A stretch of 64,000 bases of DNA. Origin: Nageia nagi. Lineage: Eukaryota; Pinophyta. The translations under genes and the position numbers were made by a program. The DNA lies in NCBI GenBank assembly GCA_050084985.1, contig JBITNC010000001.1, positions 95,852,001 to 95,916,000 of the forward strand. Reading direction: 5' to 3'. Each line of letters begins with the position of its first letter. Within the stretch, counting starts at the first letter, position 1. Shown piece by piece: positions 38,904 to 50,198 of the stretch. Under the pieces are notes generated by a model that saw only the letters and a program-made list of their open reading frames with translations, ran no database searches and had not been told where the DNA came from.

Positions 38904-39752
38904 ACTTTTGTTAGTGATGACAACTTCACCTCTAAGAGGCTCTTTTTTGTTGTTATATAGTGTTGATTATGATATACCTCCGTGGTAAGTTCACTCTGTG
39001 TGAGGAACTTCTTGTACATTTTATACCTCTGTGGTAAGTTTGCTCTACGTAAGAAACTTGTTGTACATTTTATACCTCTGTGGTAAGTTCACTCTATGTG
39101 AGGAACTTCTTGTACATTTTATACCTCCGTGGTAAGTTTGCTCTGCGTGAGAAACTTGTTGTACAATTTTTTTGAGCATATAATTGATCAATCAGTTTCA
39201 TTGTTCAAGTATTCATATGAGAAGATCTGGTATGTGTCTTTAGGCATTGTATAGTCATCTATATGTTATGCTCTATTAATAATCAACACATGTCTATATA
39301 CAACAAGTGACTATGAGTGATGGCTTGGCATCTCCGTGATGACTTATAGTGCACCATTGATTAGTTATTTATAAGATGGCATTATTTGATTCTCTTATTA
39401 ATAAAATGAATATATGATGCATCTAACTAATTTTGTTCATGAGTTGCTTGTAGCATGCAGGATCTTCTTCAAAAATGCAGGTTACTCACCTTGTGTAAGC
39501 AAGCTCATGGAGACTCACATGTCAGCTTAAAGTTGATCGACTACTATGTACAGTGAAACTAGTTGTGGTTAATGATTGTATTGTAAACCATTTTGTCAAA
39601 TGGTAATGTAGTGAGTCTCAAACTAGTTCTCAAAAAGATTCTCAAATATGTAAATGTTCTCATCTCTGCTTGTATCTCTATGGAGGAGAACTCTCTCTTA
39701 CTCTCTCTCTTCTCTCTTCTACGCTCTATCCAAATATTGAATTAAGGGGGAG
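38904..39752 (+). other. Copia 2 region between pol and 3' LTR
   Basis: Non-coding. It contains a tandem repeat (listed separately), a pyrimidine-rich tract (39690-39725) and the polypurine tract ATTAAGGGGGAG at 39741-39752. Confidence 0.7.
38974..39169 (+). repeat. Tandem repeat, 4 x 49 bp, alternating subtypes
   Basis: Units start at 38974, 39023, 39072 and 39121, each ATACCTC(C/T)GTGGTAAGTT and so on, exactly 49 bp apart. Units 1 and 3 share TTCACTC...GGAACTTCTTG; units 2 and 4 share TTTGCTC...GAAACTTGTTG. The pattern is therefore a duplicated 98-bp dimer. Confidence 0.93.
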
Positions 39753-40231
39753 TGTTAGAATTTGTAATGAAATATTGTGAATATCTAAACTCCTTGTAAA
39801 TTCAATTAATCACTTAAAGGATATTTAGATACCTTAAGGATTAATTGAATTCTTTATTATGTAAACTTTGACCTTACCATGTGGTTAGTTGGTAGGTTAA
39901 AGTTAGGTAATATATTTATTGTAACCCTAACCTTACCCTTGGGTTAAAGGGAGGTGCTCTCATGCTATAAATAGAGGGCCTCTCCTCTTGTAATATAACT
40001 TAGATTTTGAGTAAGATTGCTCTACTAGTTTGTGTAGGAGAGAAAGGAATTGTAGTAAGAGGGTGCATAGTTTGAGAATTGAGATCTAGTTGTGGATGTA
40101 CTCCTAAGGAGGGAGGAACCACTTATATTGGTGTTATCTTGTGTGAATGGTGGTATTAGCTTGTAGATGTTGAATGATTAAGTTTCCTATAGTCTTGGAC
40201 CTTGAGGATTAGTGTAGAACTAATTCCATCA
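39753..40231 (+). repeat. 3' LTR of Copia 2
   Basis: 479 bp, TG...CA, followed directly by AGGCA. It has a TATA box at 39966-39973. Confidence 0.95.
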
Positions 40232-40236
40232 AGGCA

Positions 40237-42620
40237 TACCATGGAGTTTGAAGACATTATCAAGATATAATTATGCCATATTCATATCTTTGTAGGGATG
40301 TGCCAATGGATAGAAATGCACATATTTATAGAGCCAATCCATTGCTACCAAGATAGTTGTTTTGCCATAGGATTTGGGAAGGCCTTTAATGAAATACATG
40401 GAGATATATGTCCAAGTACACTTTAAGATGGGTAGAGACTGAAACAATCTTGGGGTCCCCACTATCTTGCCTTTTTGATGTTGATAAACATCACATTTTG
40501 ACACAAATTTCTTGATATCTTATTTCATACTTGGATAGTATAAGGAAAGAAGCATATATTGATAGGTTTTGAAAAATTCAAAGTGTCCAATTGTTGGTGT
40601 CGCATGTAACTCTTAGAGTATCTATTCTCAACATGCAAAATTTACCAAAAAGATAATATGACCTTTAAATCTTAGAATTCCATCAACCTAGGAAAAGGGA
40701 GGTTGCTAGTTGGGTCAATTTATAATTGTTGGATTATTATTTGTGAGACATTGTTGTGAAGCCATTCTTATTTGACCTAATCAAGCCATTAAGGAATAAG
40801 GGAGGAAAGAACCTACAATGCCATAGGTTCTTCAAATTTACGAGATAGGAAATTGACCACCACATTCTCACTACCTTTTTTATACATAATTTCATAGTCA
40901 TACCCTAAAAGTTTTGGAATTTATTTTTATTGTTCAAGGGTGGAGATGCATTGTTCCAACAAGTATTTCAAGATGTGATGATTTATTCAGATGATGAAAT
41001 GATGATCAATGACGTAGTGCCTCCAACGTTGAATGTCATAGATGATTGCCATAGGAAAATTTGACTAGATCTAACCTAAAAGAGCCTTCCTTTTGAATGC
41101 TAAGGATCATCCCTACTATATCAATATAGGTCTAAGTCCTATACCTAAGGTGTCACTTTTAATGATGAAAGTTTTAAAGAAGTCTAGCATAGCTAGTACT
41201 GGGGTTAAGCACATGGTGGCCTTCAATTGATGAAAGGCTTCTTTGATAGCTACTAATTAGTTGAAAGAATTATTTTTCAATAGAGTTATGAAGGGAGCTA
41301 TAATTTTACCATAATCCTTCACAAATTTGTGATAATGGCCTATTAATCCTAAAAAACTTCATGGCCTTTCAATGATTTGGGTAGGGGCTAGGTTTGCATA
41401 TCCTTAATCTTGATGGGTTCCACCTTAACACCTTCCTCTAAGATGATGTGTACAAGGTGCTCAATCTCTTAATGGCCAAAAGGATATTTAGAATGCTTAG
41501 CATACAACTAGTTTTTCTAGAGAAGTTGTAGTATTTGGTCTAGGTGGGCCAAGTGGTCCTCCCAAGTTTTGTTGTAGATCAAAATATCATCAAAGCAAAC
41601 TAAAATTAATATATGAATAAGAGGTCAAACTTTAAAATGTAGATGGTGCATTGGTTAGGCCAAATGGCCTTATAAGGAACTCATAATGGCCTTCATGAGT
41701 GCGAAAAGCCGTTTTAGGAATGTCCTCTTCATGCAATCGAATTTGATGATATCCTAATCGAAGGTCTAATTTGGAGAAGCATTTTACACCATGGATTTCA
41801 TCTAGCAATTCATCTAAGATAGGGATGGGAAACTTGTCCTTTATGATGATTTTATTCAAGGCTTGAAAATTGATGCACATTCACTAAGATCCATCTTTCT
41901 TACGCATTAATAGAATCGAAGAGGATTAGGGGCTCATGCTAGAATAGATGATGTTAGTTTGCAATATATCATCAACAAACTTTTCAATTTCATCCTTCTA
42001 TAGGCAAGGATAATAGTAGGCTAAATATTAGGTGGTTAATTTCCCCAAATCAATTGAATTACATGGTCATGAGGGCAATTACGGGGTAATCCATTGGGTT
42101 CCTAAAAAATATTGGCATGTAGAGTGAACACTTATTGTAGCTCTTGTACTATGGGTAATTCTTGCATGGTTGGTTGGAGTGCAAAAAGTTATCCCACCAC
42201 TCCTTTACCTAATTTCTTCAATAAATTCTCTATATAGTAAGAACCAATTATTTTGGAATGTCATATCTGAAGTCCTTTGAGAATGTATTTGTGATCATAA
42301 ACCTTGAATTGAATCAAGAGCTTTCAAAAATACCATAGAATGGGGCCTAATGTCATCAACTATTGTAGACAAAGGACTATATCACACCCACCTAATGGTA
42401 AAACATACATGTCCCTTTGCATCTTGTAATCCCCCATATTGAGTTTAATATTTTAACACCATCCTCTGCAAGTAATTTTTCCTCCATTATCAATCATAAC
42501 CTCAAAATTATTTTATGGCTATATGTAATTGTGGCTCTTTTTGGCCACATTAGGATCCACAAAATTATGAGTGCTACCTAAATCTATCAATATTATCAAC
42601 ATTTGTCCCTTCAAATATCC
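40237..42620 (-). pseudogene. Chromovirus pol remnant: protease, RT, RNase H, integrase
   Basis: On the minus strand, from right to left: the protease motif ILIDLGSTHNFVD at about 42555-42600, with Leu (codon 42579-42581) where Ser of DSG is expected; reverse transcriptase at 41632-41880 with [26 protein letters not shown] and [17 protein letters not shown]; then, after a frameshift, LVCFDDILIYNKTWEDHL near 41540-41605, the catalytic DD box; and integrase at 40271-40504 with YQHQKGKIVG and ILVAMDWLYKYVHF. In the integrase the first catalytic Asp (ISMDF in relatives) reads ISMYF at 40394-40396. The frame ran on through 31502-31527 into 26246 before the Copia insertions. Many stops; dead. Confidence 0.88.
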
Positions 42621-43287
42621 CTTGACTTCCATAGTCTATGGAGAATTAAATCCATAGAGTGCATTGTAGGAAATGTTAGGAATAATTTCATCAAGTTGTT
42701 CTTCCTCATCTTCAACCTTTACCATTGCATCCTCAAAAGTATCATTGAAGGGTTCCTCAAGTGCTTGTTCATCCAACACATATAGTTTTTGGGTAGTACA
42801 ATGATGACCCAATGCAAATTTCTCATCATAATTATAGGAAAGTCATTTGTTCTTTCATTCCTCCATCTTGGAAAGTATGAATCTCTTAGTCAAAAATGAA
42901 TGTACCAACTTCAAGCCACCTTAGAGGGTTGTGATTTCCAACAAGGGTGCTTGGTATGTTATCATTGTGCACTAAATTTATCCTTTGTCAACCTGGCAAG
43001 TCTTACTACAACCATCATGGTCTCTAGTTTAAACATTTTAACTTTTGCTTGAATGTTTGCCTTCAATCTGCTAATGAAACAACTATGATAAAATGCATCA
43101 TCAATTCCTTCCATATGGTTAGATAATTTCTCAAATTATATTTGATATTCTCTAACTATGGTTGTTTGGTGTAATTTGGTGAGTGCACCGATGAAATATT
43201 CAAAATCACTTAGGTCAAATCTAATAAGGAGGTGTTTGGTAAATTCCTCCAGGATGGGGTTCCATTTGCTTTTTAGGCACATTTTTA

Positions 43288-43551
43288 TCATTGAATAGCT
43301 TCATGTTTGATATGAAATGAGATGAGATTGACTTTTTGATCATTAAGAATTTGATTTAAAGAAAAATATAGATCAACCCAATACACCCAATTGGAAGGAT
43401 AATCACCATCAAATCTTGGGAAGTCTAGTTTTATTATCCATGGAAGAATGTAGGTTGGTTGTGGTTTGTATAAGTTATTGAACCATTTTCTAGTGTAGGG
43501 TTTGTATTCCCTTGTAGTATTTTGTTCAAGATCTTGAATCTTTTCTTCCAT
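43288..43551 (-). pseudogene. Chromovirus gag remnant
   Basis: An 87-codon frame on the minus strand contains IKLDFPRFDGDYPSNWVYWV and a following LNDQKVNLISFHIKHEA. This is the N-terminal part of a Ty3/gypsy gag (LDFP-F-G-DP--W, then V--A--HL-G-A). The downstream half of the domain is in pieces down to about 42800. Gag would assemble the particle. It is in the expected place, first after the 5' LTR. Confidence 0.8.
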
Positions 43552-44146
43552 CTCAATATAGGCTTTATGTATTGTTTACATTGTACTGTGTATCTCTGAT
43601 AGAGAATGGGGTCCCACTTATGTTGTTAGAGTTTCTAATTGCTTCCAAATATTATTTACATCCAAAGATCTTTTATCATCAATCATATTGCTATTTCAAG
43701 AACTACTATTTTTAAAAATTGAAAAAGTGTATGGGTGCTATATATCAAAATGATTAGCATGAAAAAATAATCACAATGGGATAGGTACCAATACGATGAT
43801 TTTCAAAAACTAAAAAAGTTCATGGATGCTATATGTCAAACAATAACACAAAAAACTAATCACAATGGAATAGGTCCCAAAGTGATGTTTTTCAAAATTT
43901 TATACTCTTTTTTTCAGTTATAAGTTGCTCCGATCTCTTCAAGCCTTAAGTTGCTTTAACCTTTCAAATTTAGTGGCCCAAAACTTTTAAGTTACAAATC
44001 ATTCTGACATTTTGGGTTCAACTCACTCCAATTTTTGAGTTTTCAATTGCTCTAACCTTTAAGGTTACAAGTTTCTTTGAGCTTCTCAAGTTTCAAGATG
44101 CTCGAACCTTTTGCATAGACATCAAAATTGATGCTTTGATACTAGA

Positions 44147-44522
44147 TGTTAGGAACCTACAAGTTCTAAGAAGGGATTCACATAGAATATAGAAAGTTCA
44201 AACTTCAAGAAGCATTCAATCTCATAATGAAATAGAATAACAATAAATTGATATAATAGAAAGCCAAAATGAATCACGATTGCAAGCCTCTTTGAGGGGC
44301 TATCTCCTATTCCTCTCTAAAAAATAAAATTGTCAAGATGCCTACAAATGATTTCACCACAAGTATTTATAATCTAACTACCCTAACCCTAATTTATCTG
44401 CTCCATACAAAATGGTGATTTGCCTTACAAATATGTCAGCCCTTAATATTTAACAAAATTTTATAGTCTAATTAAATAAACTATTATAGCCTAATTAAAT
44501 GTTAGGATGTAGGATCCTAATA
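44147..44522 (-). repeat. 5' LTR of the chromovirus
   Basis: 376 bp, starts TGTTAGGAACC, ends ATCCTAATA (a decayed CTAACA), followed by AGAGC. The primer-binding-site-like TAGTATCAAAGC lies just outside it at about 44133-44144 on the minus strand. Confidence 0.9.
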
Positions 44523-44527
44523 AGAGC

Positions 44528-45050
44528 ACTCATTAGATGTTGCAGAATGCAACAATACACAATGGATACAATGATATCAACCATAAATAGAACTAGAAAA
44601 CCCCATGAACTGAGCACATGCATCTTGGAGAAGTTTACATGGAATGATCATTAAAGTTGTTGTAGGGGAGTAATGGCATTACAAAAGGTCAATACATTGT
44701 ATGATTATATAATCTAAGATGGCATGATGATGGATTATGTTATATAGTAATATCAGGTCATTGCTTAGAACAAGATCAATAATGGAGTGTTGCACCTATA
44801 AAAGTGGGATGGTGACCATGCACAACCACATGAAGAATATATTCAATACATAAAATGTAGATCTTATTGCAGTAGGAGGAGTACATTAGATGTTGAATCC
44901 TCAATGAATAGATTACAATTTTTAGTGGAGGGTTGTATGTGATATAAAAATTAAAAATATGCATCCTATTTAGTATTTTCTACCAAATTACAATTTTACA
45001 TATGTTCCAAATAAAATATTAAAATTTTTTTAATAAATAAATTCCTTGAT
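44528..45050 (-). repeat. Left 2.3-kb LTR (copy B), second part
   Basis: Continuation of 23292-25046 after the chromovirus, ending AAATTCCTTGAT against the polypurine tract. Confidence 0.65.
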
Positions 45051-45172
45051 TCTCCCCTTAATGTAAAAATATGTTAACTTCATAAGAAAATGATGATGAT
45101 CCCTTTAGATATCACCATATTACGATTCACAAGTTTATTGAACATATATAGATCAAGTTGGCTCTAATACTA
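45051..45172 (-). other. 122-bp interior with PPT and PBS only
   Basis: The polypurine tract is at 45051-45060 and the iMet-like primer-binding site at 45160-45172 (11 of 13 bases match TGGTATCAGAGCC), both read on the minus strand. The remaining 99 bp show no coding. Confidence 0.6.
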
Positions 45173-47518
45173 TGTTAAAATTTTGAGGTTTTTTAGTATA
45201 TAAGGATGGTAAACCATAGTATGAGAATTGATATAATGTTAGAATTTTAAGGATCACTAAGTTACAAATCTAGTGAACTGCAAGATCAAGCTCTAATTCT
45301 AACTCAAGAAATGTAGGTTTGCTAACCTTCATGTGTTGATGAACACCATCAGATGTTGTCAAATTCTAATACCAACCTTTAATTATCTAACTAAAGGATT
45401 TGAATATGTGAAGAATACGTTGTGATATGAAGAATATCTAAAACATTTCTAAATTCTCATAAATCTTCAATGAGTAGTGAACTCCTTTATTAGTATGTAG
45501 TATGAGAATAAAGTCCTGTGAAGATTGACATGGTCACTAAGATGAAGTAGCAAAACACATGATAATTTATAAAAGGTTAGATAGAGATAAAGATAAATTT
45601 ATAATAAGTACTCACATACCTCAAACATACCTATGAAGCTTCGACAATCTACCTTTAAATTTGGAGTCACCAAGTTACCAAAATTGTGATGGCCATGAAA
45701 TATGGTGACTAATATAAATATGATGACCAAATCGATAAATAAAACCTCAAAAAAGTATATATTATAATAAATTTTTTGTAAAGGTATTGAATATCCATTC
45801 TAAATTATGTATCCCATTTAAAAAATGGATGAAAATATTTCTATAAAATGAGATTTGAAATTGAGGTCACTAAGATGGTTTGTAGATGCAACCTAGAGTT
45901 ATAAGCCAATAATAGGATCATATTCAAAGTGTTATAAATTTTATGATTCTAGATAAATGTATGTCATATAATATATGGTGGGAAATGAGGATAAATAATA
46001 TTTTAAATAATTAAATACTCATAAAATTTAGAGAAAAGAAAATTTAATGATGTTGGACATAAGAAAACATAGTCTCTAATGATTTATGCAATTGACAAGT
46101 TGCACACAATGGTAAAAAGAATGCCATGTAAATTTATAATTTATTAAAGGATATGAAGTATTATATATGGTTAAAAAGGGGAAAATTAATACATTATAAA
46201 TATTTAATAATAAAATCAACAAGGTGGATAAATATCTAGCAATTTTGGGCAACATGAAGGCCTATCATTCTAGAAATTTTTTGGACTGAATTGACTAGGT
46301 ATAGAAAAATATGGATGAAGGGTGGTATTTCTTATAAAAGGTATGGGATGTGATATACCATTGGAAATTTATTGGAAATTAAGTTACAAATATGAAATAC
46401 CCATAATGAAATCAATTATGATGTCAAAGAAATAACCCTCAAAAGATTACCGATTTTACATAATGAACATGTTTTTCTATAAGATGATCATATAGAATGA
46501 ATAAAATGGAAAACTCTTCCTAAAAACATAAAATATGTAATGAAATGTTCCTTATATTTATTCTAAATAATAATTACATTCTCTAAATTAATATTAAAGA
46601 CTAAATGCTTTAGAAATTACAAATATGAGAGTTCTTCACATATAAAATATGCATTGATATAATACATCTAAGACACCCAAAACCACCATGCATCAAAGAG
46701 ATTTATTATGTTATTCTCAATGGGGTGAAATAAAATCACCATAATATTACTATAGGGACCAACAAAATCATCAATTGGATTGGTTTCAAGGATCTCCAAT
46801 GAAGTCATGAGGCTTAGGTAATCGTAAGGTTGTCTCCTAATCTCTCTGCTACATGAGCTACAAAAGATCATCTTGTGAACTACAAAACATTCCATCATGC
46901 AATTGGAATAATCTCCAAAATACATTTAATAAAACCTCAAAGTCTTGACTATATAAGAGATGATATTTGGTGCCATTAGGTACTCATGGGCTACTGCAAA
47001 TTGCAATGATACATGATGGATGTAATGAAATAGCCATAAGTAGAACCAAGAAACTCCACAAACTAAGTGGATGCATGATAGAAAAGCTTGCTTGTACTGA
47101 TCATTATATTTTTTATAGGGGAGTAATGACATTATAGAATGCAAGTACAATGTACAAGCACACAATCAAAGATAGCCTCATGATAGAATATTTCAGAAGA
47201 TAATGATAAGTCGTTAACTTGAACACGATCAATAATGAAGTGTTGCAGCTAAAAAAGTGGGACATGGAAATCATGCACACCTACATGAAGGATTTGTTTG
47301 ATAAATTTAATGTAAATCTCATTACAACTAGAGGAGGACATGAGACTTTAAAGTCTCAATGAATATATTGTAATTTGTAGTAGAGGGTGTGCAAGTGATA
47401 CAAAATTTTTAAAATATGCATCCCTTTTGGTGTTTTCCACTAAATTATAATTTTATAGATGTTCCAAATAAAAAATTTTAAACATTATAAATTTATGAAG
47501 AAATAAATTCCTTTAACA
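45173..47518 (-). repeat. Right 2.3-kb LTR (copy C)
   Basis: 2,346 bp with TGTTAAA...TTTAACA ends. Homologous to copy B over its whole length and to copy A over its last 1.75 kb. Minus-strand ORFs at 46668-46925 and 46926-47165 fall inside it and are not conserved in the other copies. Confidence 0.65.
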
Positions 47519-48029
47519 TTTTGAGATATTTCTGAGTCATTTAGGGAATTAGGAGAACTATTTATCTTCTAGGAGGTGTCAAATTTCTTTATATCATTTT
47601 TCTAACCATATTTGAGAGGGGTTGGTTATTAAGTTTAGTGTTTTTGAAGTTTTATGGATATTTCTTAAATCATTTTTATTTATAAATTCATGAGAGGCTG
47701 GTAGTGAGATTAATAATATTTTTGCATATCCTAGGAGTTTTATACTTTTGGAGGCATTTATTTCTCCATATTATTCTTACCATTGTAATTCCCTATCATT
47801 CTAATACATAAATCAATTTTTTTACTAGATATAAACCACACTAGGTGAACTAAGATAGATTCTATGTACTCATTTGTGTATGTGAATGTTTCATTTGGTT
47901 TACTATTTTATTCAATATTTTATGAAATGAATGTATGATTCTATTAAAGTTAACATAAAAGGAAAAATTTAAAGAAATTTTTATTTGACGATCTCTATAA
48001 TAACATAGATTGTAAATATTTATGGATCA
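47519..48029 (+). repeat. LTR of gag cassette, copy C
   Basis: About 511 bp, ending ATCA. It matches 11136-11651. It is followed after two bases by TGATATCAAAG (48032-48042), a decayed iMet primer-binding site. Confidence 0.65.
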
Positions 48030-48042
48030 TATGATATCAAAG

Positions 48043-48644
48043 TTGAGTTGAAAAGTTGTTTTGAGACATGTGGATGCAAAGTAGAAGATCTAACAGGCCT
48101 AAGTTGTTTCCTATTGATCTAAAAATTGGTAGAATATGTAAAACCATGGAAGGAGAAGAGAAAATATAGCTAGAATGTATAGCATAGGTTTTGAGAAGAT
48201 ATTTCTTACAATGGAAAATAATATGGCTAAACGCATAAAATATCTATAGACAAGAAAATTCAAGGAGAAGCCAAGAACACTTGAGTTTGATGGAAGAAGT
48301 CCAGATGGTGTTGGTTCTTCTCATGACACTCATTCATGTTCACTATGTTGGTGATATTCAAAAAATTTCTTTTGTAAGATTAAAAATGGGTGGTAATGCT
48401 TTGATTTGGTGGGAGAGTCACATTAAATCTATCCAACATGAAAACCAACCACCTATTTCTTCTTGGAATGAGTTAAAGAATTGGGTCATCATAATAAGAA
48501 ATTGATGAAATGGAAATTCCTTAGAAAAAAATATAATATTTTCAATAATAAAATACAAAATTTAGGAGGAAAGCTACCTTACTTGGGATATCTCTCAAAG
48601 ATACTCAAGTACTGATAAAATATATAGGGTGTTTACATAATAAT
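48043..48644 (+). pseudogene. gag remnant of the cassette, copy C
   Basis: The best-preserved part is the frame at 48281-48505, which reads SFVRLKMGGNALIWWESHIK and then PPISSWNELKN. This is the retrotrans_gag motif (KL-G-A--WW, then W-EL) of Ty3/gypsy gag. Further on, the frame is broken and ends at the inverted LTR; the downstream 'F---F---Y' part is partly readable. Copy A at 21159-21643 is the same gene. The ATG at 48281 is not a credible start, since homology in copy A extends upstream. Confidence 0.7.
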
Positions 48645-49139
48645 TTAATGATTTCTACAATTGCACAACTTATAAATATCATCAAATGCAAATTTTCTTA
48701 TATTTTTTCATGTATTACAACTTTAATGAAAACATATGTGAGTTTCATAAAATATTTAATAAAATAGTAAATAAAATGAAGCATTCATATACACAAGTGA
48801 AGACACACAAATTTTCTTGGTTCACCTAGTATGGGCCATATCTAGTAAAACATATCTAATTTATGTATTGGAATGATAGGGTATTGCAATTATAAAAATA
48901 ATATGGATAAATCAATACCTACAATAGTGTAAAACTCATACTATCTACAAAACGCTTCTCAACCTCACAACTACCAGTCTCTTAAAATGATTCAAGAAAT
49001 ATCCCTGTAACTTCAACAACATTGACCACACTAACCAACCACTCTCAAAGTTGGTAGGAAGATGACATAGATAAATTTGACACCTCTTGGAAGACAAATA
49101 ATTCTTCTAATTTACTAAATGAGTCAAAAATTCTTTAAA
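48645..49139 (-). repeat. Inverted LTR of gag cassette, copy C
   Basis: The reverse complement matches the LTR at 47519-48029, including the GAGTCATTTAG edge and the 'ggaggc/taggt-attgatttatcc' segment. Same arrangement as in copy A. Confidence 0.7.
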
Positions 49140-49781
49140 CTAGGGTGCGTGTAAGAAGATGGATCCATTTAATAGCCAAAAAGTGGACACTTTTTCTTTG
49201 ATTTTTAGTTTGATCATAATTGATCTCAAAATTTGAAGCACTTAGATATGAAATCTTAGAAAGGTCACTTTGACAAAAATGTAGTGCTCTAGTTTACAAA
49301 TATGTAATTTATTCTAATACCCATATTATAGAAATTAAATTTTGATAGGCATAATTTATAAAAACCACTTTTTAAAATTTATTATTTTAGGATCATACCT
49401 TTAATTGTTGGGCCAACATAATTTGACCTAAAGTAAAGTATTTTTTAAAATTCTTTTAGGAAAAGATAGCTAAGACATTGGAGAATGTTGAGAATGGTTT
49501 TTCATAAATTTTTTGATGAAATATTTTTTATTAATTTTTTATTGGCCCTAATTACATTTTTTATAACTACTTTTGTTGGGCCAACATAACTTGAACTAAA
49601 CTTATCCTTTTTTGGATTTTTTTATTAAGTAGAGAATTATGTGTTGAATGTTGACATATAATTTTTCTTATAATTATAAAAATAAAATAAAAAAGTTATT
49701 AAATGAATAAGAAAACTTATTTTTCCAATTTTATGGATAAATTTGATTGAGGATTAATTAAAAATAGAAAATATAATCCAA

Positions 49782-50000
49782 TTGGAAAAAAACTACATAT
49801 TTGAAATCTACACTCACTCATCTATAATGGGTTTTTATTTTACCAAAAAATGTAAAATACTTTATCAAATACAAGTTGAAGTTCTTGAGCTTTTCCATTG
49901 TCAAATAAAAAGAACTTATATGTTCATGTCTAAGGCTAAGGCTTTTCCTTACAATGCCTCATCCAATCCAAAAACTAAGGCAAAATTAGGGGGAAGATGA
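49782..50000 (+). other. Unrecognised 72-codon ORF in the DNA-transposon region
   Basis: The frame ends in a Lys/Ala-rich tail (PKTKAKLGGR). I see no domain. It crosses the left edge of the inner inverted-repeat pair, which argues against a real gene. Confidence 0.2.
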
Positions 50001-50009
50001 AATTTAAAA

Positions 50010-50070
50010 TAGGATCTCATTTTAAAATGGGATCCCAAGATCCCCTTTTGAAATAAGATCCTGATAGTAA
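50010..50070. repeat. Left GGGATCCC subterminal palindromes
   Basis: Repeated palindromic phrases (CATTTTAAAATGGGATCCC, AAGATCCCCTTTTGAAATAA) that match in inverted orientation the cluster at 54215-54375. Confidence 0.65.
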
Positions 50071-50174
50071 CAAGATCATGTTTTGTTTATTATTGGCATA
50101 TTGTTCTCCCAACCCCTCCCTATTTGCCTCCTTGATATCCACTCCACTCTCTCCCCTCTCCCACTCCCACTTCC

Positions 50175-50198
50175 ACTCTCTCTCTCTCTCTCTCTCTC
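50175..50198. repeat. (CT)n microsatellite
   Basis: An uninterrupted CT run of about 12 units, preceded by a longer pyrimidine-rich stretch from 50105. Confidence 0.9.

Larger units (their letters stand above)
31528..40231 (+). mobile_element. Copia LTR retrotransposon 2, nested in the chromovirus
   Basis: LTRs are 31528-32016 (489 bp) and 39753-40231 (479 bp), ends TGTTAG...CCATCA. The target-site duplication is AGGCA, exact, at 31523-31527 and 40232-40236. The primer-binding site TGGTATCAGAGC (32019-32030) starts two bases after the 5' LTR. The polypurine tract ATTAAGGGGGAG (39741-39752) abuts the 3' LTR. By hand the LTRs differ at about 8 sites plus two indels (one of 9 bp), roughly 1.7%, so this is the youngest element in the window. 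At 8.7 kb it is long for Copia because of a 3-kb leader before gag and about 850 bp between pol and the 3' LTR. Confidence 0.95.
25047..44522 (-). mobile_element. Chromodomain Ty3/gypsy element (chromovirus), nested host
   Basis: LTRs are 25047-25415 and 44147-44522, with near-perfect ends TGTTAGGA...TCCTAACA in consensus. The flanking 5-mers are GGAGC (25042-25046) and AGAGC (44523-44527), a target-site duplication with one change. A polypurine tract (AAGAGGGGTGGCA on the minus strand, 25416-25428) abuts the 3' LTR. The primer-binding site by the 5' LTR reads TAGTATCAAAGC on the minus strand, two transitions from the iMet type. Without the two nested Copia elements it is about 5.5 kb, a normal gypsy size. 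The order gag, protease, reverse transcriptase, integrase, chromodomain on the minus strand fits a chromovirus. All reading frames are broken. Confidence 0.9.
23292..47518 (-). mobile_element. LTR element with 2.3-kb LTRs and a 122-bp interior
   Basis: The left LTR (3' LTR on the minus strand) is 23292-25046 plus 44528-45050, split by the chromovirus. The right LTR is 45173-47518. The two align in the same orientation over their whole length, including 'ctcaagaaat-taggtt' and 'gatgaacaccatcagatg', with heavy divergence. The right LTR has matching ends TGTTAAA...TTTAACA. Between them lie 122 bp: a polypurine tract (TAAGGGGAGA on the minus strand, 45051-45060) against the left LTR and an iMet-like primer-binding site (TAGTATTAGAGCC, 45160-45172) against the right LTR. 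Nothing could be coded in so short an interior, so the element is non-autonomous or internally deleted. I found no target-site duplication. Confidence 0.65.
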
